The notes under the pieces are model-generated. The model ran no database searches, was not told the DNA's origin, and saw nothing but the letters and a program-made list of their open reading frames with translations. Positions 38,807 through 42,703 of a DNA stretch of 42,703 nucleotides are shown piece by piece (positions within the stretch are counted from its first letter, which is position 1; every line of letters begins with the position of its first letter). The position numbers and the translations under genes are program-made. Origin of the DNA: Planctomycetia bacterium (GTDB lineage: Bacteria > Planctomycetota > Planctomycetia > Gemmatales > Gemmataceae); contig SYHD01000278.1 of NCBI GenBank assembly GCA_005799265.1, forward strand, positions 1 through 42,703. Direction: 5' to 3'.

Positions 38807-41085
38807 AGGCTTCAACGAACAATGTGGTGCGACGCTCCGCGCCGCAAATCACGACGCGGCGCGTCGTGCCACAATCAACATTGCGGGGACTCGCGGGTGT
38901 CGCGGTCGTTCTCCTGGCCGCTGGACTGATTTTCGATCAATCCGCACATGCCGATCAACCGACGCCCGCGCCGAATCAAGTGAGTTTTGTCAACGAAGTG
39001 ATGGCCGTTCTGGGTAAAGCGGGCTGCAACGCAGGCGTCTGTCATGGCAACGCTTCCGGCAAGGGTGGTCTAAAGCTCAGCTTGCGCGGCTACAATCCGC
39101 GTGCCGATCTCGAAGCCATCACGCGCGATCAGTTAGGTCGGCGCGTGAACCTCGCGACAGCTGACGCCAGCTTGTTTTTGCAAAAGCCCGCCGGGATGGT
39201 CGAGCACGGCGGCGGCCAACGCTTCGGCGTGGATTCCGATTTTTACCGGGTGATCCATCAATGGCTCCAGCAGGGCGCCAAAGGCGATTTCGACCGTGCC
39301 CCACGCCTCGAAAAGATCGACGTCTCTCCTGAACTTAGCATCTTGGCCAAACCGGGACTCAAGCAGCAACTCGTCGTCCGCGCTCATTTCGCGGGCGGCC
39401 TGATCCGCGATGTGACCGACCAGGCCATCTACGAATTGATCAACCAGGGCATTGTGGACGTTGACGGACGCGGTCTCGTGATCGCAAAGGAAGTCGGCGA
39501 AGCTCCGGTGCTGATACGTTTCCTGGGACAGAAAGCTCTGAGCCGCATCACGGTGATACAGGCTCGGCCCGACTTCGCCTGGAGCAATCCGTCGGCCCAC
39601 AACTTCATCGACACGCATGTGTTTGCCAAGCTCAAGGCCGTCCAGGTGCTGCCGTCGGAGTTGTCGAGCGATACGGAATTCTTGCGGCGCGTCAGCTTCG
39701 ACACGGTGGGTCTGCCGCCGACGCCGGCCGAGGTGCGCGCGTTTCTGGTGGACAAGCGGCCCGACAAACGCAGTCGCAAAATCGCTGAATTGCTGGAGCG
39801 CCCGGAATTCGCTGACGTGTGGGCGCTCTACTGGCTCGACCTTCTGCGGGCGGATGAAACGCCGGGGGTTTTGTATCCAAAAGGCGTCTGGGCGCTGAGC
39901 CGTTGGCTGCGCAAGTCCGTCGAGGACAATATGCCATACGATCAATTCGTGCGTCGGTTCCTGACCGCACGCGGCAGCCTGCTTGCCAACCCGCCGGCTG
40001 CTTTGTCGCATGTCTTCCGCCAGCCTAACGAGAAGGCCGAGGCCATCGCTCAAATCTTCCTGGGCACACGTCTCGAATGCGCCCAGTGCCACGATCATCC
40101 CTTCGATCGCTGGACGCAGAGCGATTACAACTCCCTGTCGACGTTCTTCTACCAAGTGGGCCGCAAGGACGGACAGGATTATTACGCCGAGGGGCAAGTC
40201 TATCTGGAGCCCGAGAAAAACAAGCAAGTCCATCTGCGTTTTCTCGACGGCAGCGCGGTCCAATGGCCTCCCGCGGATCGCCTGGCCTCCGAGAAGGGTG
40301 ACGGGGTGCGCGATCGGCGCATCGCCCTGGCCGACTGGATGCTCGGCCCCGCCAAGCAATGGACCGCCCGCGCTCTGGTCAACCGCGTCTGGGGCAAGCT
40401 GCTCGGTCGCGGCATCGTCGAGCCGGTGGACGATTTTCGCTTCAGCAATCCGCCGGTCAACGAGCCGCTCCTGGACGCGCTGGCCGACGATTTCATCGCG
40501 CATGGCTACGATTTCAAGCGTCTGGTCGGCACGATTCTCCTCTCGCGAACGTATCAGGCGAGCTCCAGGCCCAATGGGACCAACGGCACGGATCAGACGT
40601 ACTTCTCCCGCGCCATGCTGCGCCGGCTCAGCGCTGAGCAGCTCTTGGACGGGCTGTCGCAGGCCACCGGCATCGAGGAAGAATTCCGCGCCGTGCCCGC
40701 CGGTTTCCGCGCCGCGCAGGTCCCAACCAACCACACCGGTTCGTATTTCCTGAAGACTTTCGGCCGGCCGCCGCGCAAGAGCGTCTGCTCGTGCGAGCGT
40801 TCCCAGACACCGACGCTGCCGCAGACTCTGCACCTCATGAACGGTACCACCATGATGAAGCGTCTCCGCGCCGAAGGCGGCACGCTGGACCGCTTGCTCA
40901 AGGCGAAACTGGACGACAATCGTCTCATCGAGGAGTTCTATCTGCACGCCCTGAGCCGCCCGCCCCAGCCTGCCGAACTTGCCCACGCTCGCGGCTACTT
41001 GACGGAGGCCGACGATCGTGCTCAAGCCGCCGAGGACCTCTTCTGGGCCTTGCTCAATAGCCGGCGGTTCTTGTTCAACCATTGA
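38803..41085 (+). CDS. DUF1549/DUF1553 domain protein with heme-type cysteine motifs
   Basis: A 760-residue exported protein (hydrophobic segment about 28-45). It has CNAGVCHG at 75-82 near its N-terminus, a beta-sandwich (about 165-255), DUF1549 (about 265-480, including VFAKLKAVQVLPSELSSD and DTVGLPPTPAE) and DUF1553 (about 500-755, including LVNRVWGKLLGRGIVEPVDDFR and EEFYLHALSRPPQPAEL). CAQCH (426-430, in ECAQCHDHPFDRW) is a cytochrome c-type motif, suggesting heme binding. The family is abundant in planctomycetes, usually next to DUF1501, and its biochemical role is unknown. The ATG at 38803 has GGAGGG seven bases upstream and overlaps the preceding stop codon. Confidence 0.92.
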   Translation: MKASTNNVVRRSAPQITTRRVVPQSTLRGLAGVAVVLLAAGLIFDQSAHADQPTPAPNQVSFVNEVMAVLGKAGCNAGVCHGNASGKGGLKLSLRGYNPRADLEAITRDQLGRRVNLATADASLFLQKPAGMVEHGGGQRFGVDSDFYRVIHQWLQQGAKGDFDRAPRLEKIDVSPELSILAKPGLKQQLVVRAHFAGGLIRDVTDQAIYELINQGIVDVDGRGLVIAKEVGEAPVLIRFLGQKALSRITVIQARPDFAWSNPSAHNFIDTHVFAKLKAVQVLPSELSSDTEFLRRVSFDTVGLPPTPAEVRAFLVDKRPDKRSRKIAELLERPEFADVWALYWLDLLRADETPGVLYPKGVWALSRWLRKSVEDNMPYDQFVRRFLTARGSLLANPPAALSHVFRQPNEKAEAIAQIFLGTRLECAQCHDHPFDRWTQSDYNSLSTFFYQVGRKDGQDYYAEGQVYLEPEKNKQVHLRFLDGSAVQWPPADRLASEKGDGVRDRRIALADWMLGPAKQWTARALVNRVWGKLLGRGIVEPVDDFRFSNPPVNEPLLDALADDFIAHGYDFKRLVGTILLSRTYQASSRPNGTNGTDQTYFSRAMLRRLSAEQLLDGLSQATGIEEEFRAVPAGFRAAQVPTNHTGSYFLKTFGRPPRKSVCSCERSQTPTLPQTLHLMNGTTMMKRLRAEGGTLDRLLKAKLDDNRLIEEFYLHALSRPPQPAELAHARGYLTEADDRAQAAEDLFWALLNSRRFLFNH

Positions 41086-41095
41086 GGAACCGTAC

Positions 41096-42430
41096 ATGAC
41101 AACCTTGGCGCACATTCATCGCTACGGCGCGGCGTTGTTCATTCTGGCAGCCGGATTGGCTGGGACGTCAAACGCCGACGATGACAAATCGCCCAGGCCG
41201 ATTCGCGTGCTTTGGCCCGCACACGATGCCCCAATGGTGCAGGATTGGGCCCAGTTTCGCGGTCCCGGCGGCTTGGGCATTGCCGGCGACAAGAATCTTC
41301 CCGCCGAGTGGAGCGACGACAAGAATCTTCTCTGGAAGACCAAGCTGCCCGGCCGCGGCGCTTCGAGTCCCATCATCGTTGGCGACAAAATCTATCTGAC
41401 ATGCTGGTCCGGCGCCGTGACGAAGAAATCCACCGCCGCCCTCAAGCGCCATCTGTTGTGCTTCGACCGCGCAGGCAAACAGCTCTGGCAGAAGGACTTC
41501 GCCCCTCCGGCCAAGGACTATCCCAACAAAGGTTTCACCGCTCTGCACGGCTACGCTTCGTCCACGCCGGTGTCAGACGGCAAAAGTCTGTTCGTCTATT
41601 TCGGCGCCGCCGGCGTCTTCGCCTTCGATCTGGCCGGCAACCAGCTTTGGCAAGCCAGCGTCGGCAAAAAGATCAACGAATGGGGATCGGGCGCGTCGCC
41701 GGTCCTCTTTCAGAATCTCGTCATCATCAACGCCGACGTCGAAGCAGCTGAAATCGTGGCCCTGGACCAGGCCACCGGAAAAAAGATTTGGACGCACAAG
41801 CTAAAAGGGGACGAATCCTGGGCTACTCCTCTCTTGGTCCCGGTCGCCGACAAAACCGAGTTGGTCGTGGGCATCGATAAGAGCATGTTGGGGCTCGACG
41901 CACTCACCGGCAAGTTGCTGTGGACGTGCCGAGGCATTGAGGATTACATCTGCCCCAGCGCCGTCGCGGACAACGGCATCATCTACGCGGTCGGCGGCTT
42001 GACCGCGCCCGGAGCCATGGCCGTCAAGGCGGGCGGTCGAGGCGACGTGACCGACTCGCACCGCCTCTGGGCGATCACCAAGGGCTCCAACGTCTGCTCC
42101 CCCGTCTATCACGCCGGCCATCTCTACTGGGCGCACGACGAGAGAGGCGTTGTCTATTGCGCCGACGCGAAGACGGGCAAGGTCGTCTATCAGGAACGGC
42201 TGCCAGCTGCGGACCGGATTTACGCCGCCGCGACGCTGGCCGACGGCAAGATCTACTACGTCAGCCGCACCAACGGCGTCTACGTACTCCAGACTGGACC
42301 GCAATTCAAGCTGCTGGCTCACAATCGCTTCGTTTCGGACTCAAGCGTATTCAACGCCAGCCCGGCGATCTCGGAGGGACGCGTTTATTTGCGCTCCGAT
42401 CAGGCCCTCTATTGTCTGGGAAACAAATAG
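41096..42430 (+). CDS. Exported PQQ-binding-like beta-propeller protein
   Basis: A 444-residue protein with a signal peptide (about 1-26). It is built from PQQ/pyrrolo-quinoline-quinone-type propeller blades: DWAQFRGPGGLGIAGDKNLPAEWS at the start, then IIVGDKIYLTCWSG, RHLLCFDRAGKQLWQK, GVFAFDLAGNQLWQAS, AEIVALDQATGKKIWTHK, MLGLDALTGKLLWTCR and GVVYCADAKTGKVVYQE. Planctomycetes have many such proteins. Most lack the residues that bind PQQ and calcium in true dehydrogenases, and I see no dehydrogenase catalytic site here, so a BamB-like or binding role is as likely. Last gene of the DUF1501 operon; start codon eleven bases after the DUF1549/DUF1553 stop, with GAGGA upstream. Confidence 0.9.
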   Translation: MTTLAHIHRYGAALFILAAGLAGTSNADDDKSPRPIRVLWPAHDAPMVQDWAQFRGPGGLGIAGDKNLPAEWSDDKNLLWKTKLPGRGASSPIIVGDKIYLTCWSGAVTKKSTAALKRHLLCFDRAGKQLWQKDFAPPAKDYPNKGFTALHGYASSTPVSDGKSLFVYFGAAGVFAFDLAGNQLWQASVGKKINEWGSGASPVLFQNLVIINADVEAAEIVALDQATGKKIWTHKLKGDESWATPLLVPVADKTELVVGIDKSMLGLDALTGKLLWTCRGIEDYICPSAVADNGIIYAVGGLTAPGAMAVKAGGRGDVTDSHRLWAITKGSNVCSPVYHAGHLYWAHDERGVVYCADAKTGKVVYQERLPAADRIYAAATLADGKIYYVSRTNGVYVLQTGPQFKLLAHNRFVSDSSVFNASPAISEGRVYLRSDQALYCLGNK

Positions 42431-42542
42431 CCTCTGCGAATACGGGCAATAATCCAGCGTTTTTTCGCAAAGCTCTCGCGATTCGCAAATATTTTCTGCC
42501 CGAGTGTTGCCAGTTTTGGCGCAGCCTCTATGATGATAGTCC

Positions 42543-42571
42543 ACCGCTTCTCTGAAGCGGTTTTGTTCTTT
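42543..42571 (+). terminator. Rho-independent terminator after the DUF1501 operon
   Basis: ACCGCTTC (42543-42550), loop TCT, GAAGCGGT (42554-42561), then TTTGTTCTTT: an eight-pair stem followed by a U-rich tract. It lies 113 bases after the stop of the PQQ-propeller gene and is the only clear end signal for that operon. Confidence 0.75.
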
Positions 42572-42703
42572 GACAATTAGGCAGCGGAAAGAGTTGTATC
42601 TTCACAAGAGACAACTGAGCCCAGGAGAAGCGTAAGCGACTTTTGGGGAAAGTAGTATCTTGTGCAAGCTAAGTGATTCTCTGTATGCGTCGTTAGAGAA
42701 ACG
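42562..42703 (+). promoter_or_regulatory. boxA-like, hairpin-rich leader of an unseen downstream element
   Basis: After the terminator, the sequence becomes noticeably AT-richer than the rest of the window and contains no gene. TTGTTCTTTGACAATTAG (from 42563) resembles the boxA antitermination element of rRNA and some CRISPR leaders. It is followed by a hairpin AGTTGT (42592-42597) / ACAACT (42611-42616) with an inner CTT/AAG pair, a CTTGTGCAAG palindrome (42659-42668) and TTCTCT (42677-42682) / AGAGAA (42695-42700). It may be an RNA leader or structured RNA; the target lies beyond the edge. Confidence 0.35.

Noticed and set aside
39133-41115. Minus-strand open frame of 660 codons opposite the DUF1549/DUF1553 gene
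   Set aside because: It has no recognisable motifs and is exactly antisense to a strongly supported family member with CxxCH motifs and a good ribosome-binding site.
1-42703. CRISPR array, tRNA, rRNA or transposase genes
   Set aside because: No regularly spaced direct repeats, no cloverleaf-like sequence and no transposase-like protein were found. The only repeats are palindromic REP-like elements, and the boxA-like leader at the right edge has no visible downstream RNA gene.

Overview
The window is about 42.7 kb of GC-rich, densely coding DNA from a planctomycete (phylum Planctomycetota; a Gemmataceae- or Pirellulales-like lineage is my inference). The phylum call rests on families that are hallmarks of these bacteria. 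They include two Tat-exported DUF1501 proteins, a DUF1549/DUF1553 protein with CxxCH and CxxxxCH motifs, a propeller-dehydrogenase/HEAT/cytochrome c gene, PPC-domain and PQQ-propeller exported proteins, and a DUF4886 protein. Short GC-rich palindromes whose translations read like 'PSPPVLRGRGE' also fit. No rRNA, tRNA, CRISPR array, phage or transposase gene is visible.

Layout. 1-4.1 kb: the start of a polyphosphate kinase 2 gene (runs off the left edge), a DUF1501 gene, a DnaJ-type zinc-finger protein, a Phd/MazF toxin-antitoxin pair and a lone ABC ATPase. 4.1-12.5 kb: a 1112-residue exported protein built of about eight copies of one motif, a PLP enzyme of the D-threonine aldolase/D-serine dehydratase fold, KDPG aldolase overlapping NAD(P)HX epimerase, a small exported protein and a membrane-anchored EEP-fold enzyme. 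12.5-18.5 kb: an EF-P-like factor convergent with a thioredoxin-TPR protein (shared terminator hairpin), a CaMKII-association-domain protein, an SGNH hydrolase, an MFS transporter, and an overlapping GT9 glycosyltransferase/Maf pair. 18.4-22.6 kb: four minus-strand genes (PPOX flavoprotein, N-carbamoyl-D-amino-acid hydrolase-like enzyme, DUF3500 protein, alpha/beta hydrolase). 22.9-25.8 kb: a 963-residue exported protein that joins a subtilisin-like domain, an HSL-type esterase domain and a sialidase-like BNR propeller. 25.8-29.0 kb: a formylglycine-generating-enzyme-like/propeller pair, a 440-bp intergenic region holding a nested inverted repeat, and a DUF4886 protein. 29.0-33.0 kb: a large propeller-dehydrogenase/HEAT/cytochrome c/DUF6807 gene split into two reading frames exactly where a palindromic repeat sits. 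33.1-35.6 kb: a B12-type radical SAM protein overlapping a membrane protein. 35.7-42.4 kb: a DUF1501 / PPC-domain / DUF1549-DUF1553 / PQQ-propeller operon closed by a terminator, followed by AT-richer, hairpin-rich DNA with a boxA-like motif at the right edge.

The points most worth following up are the three-domain exported fusion, the cytochrome gene broken by a REP-like palindrome, the dispersed palindrome family itself (five loci, two of them inverted pairs resembling REPINs), the eight-copy repeat protein, and the structured leader-like sequence at the right end.
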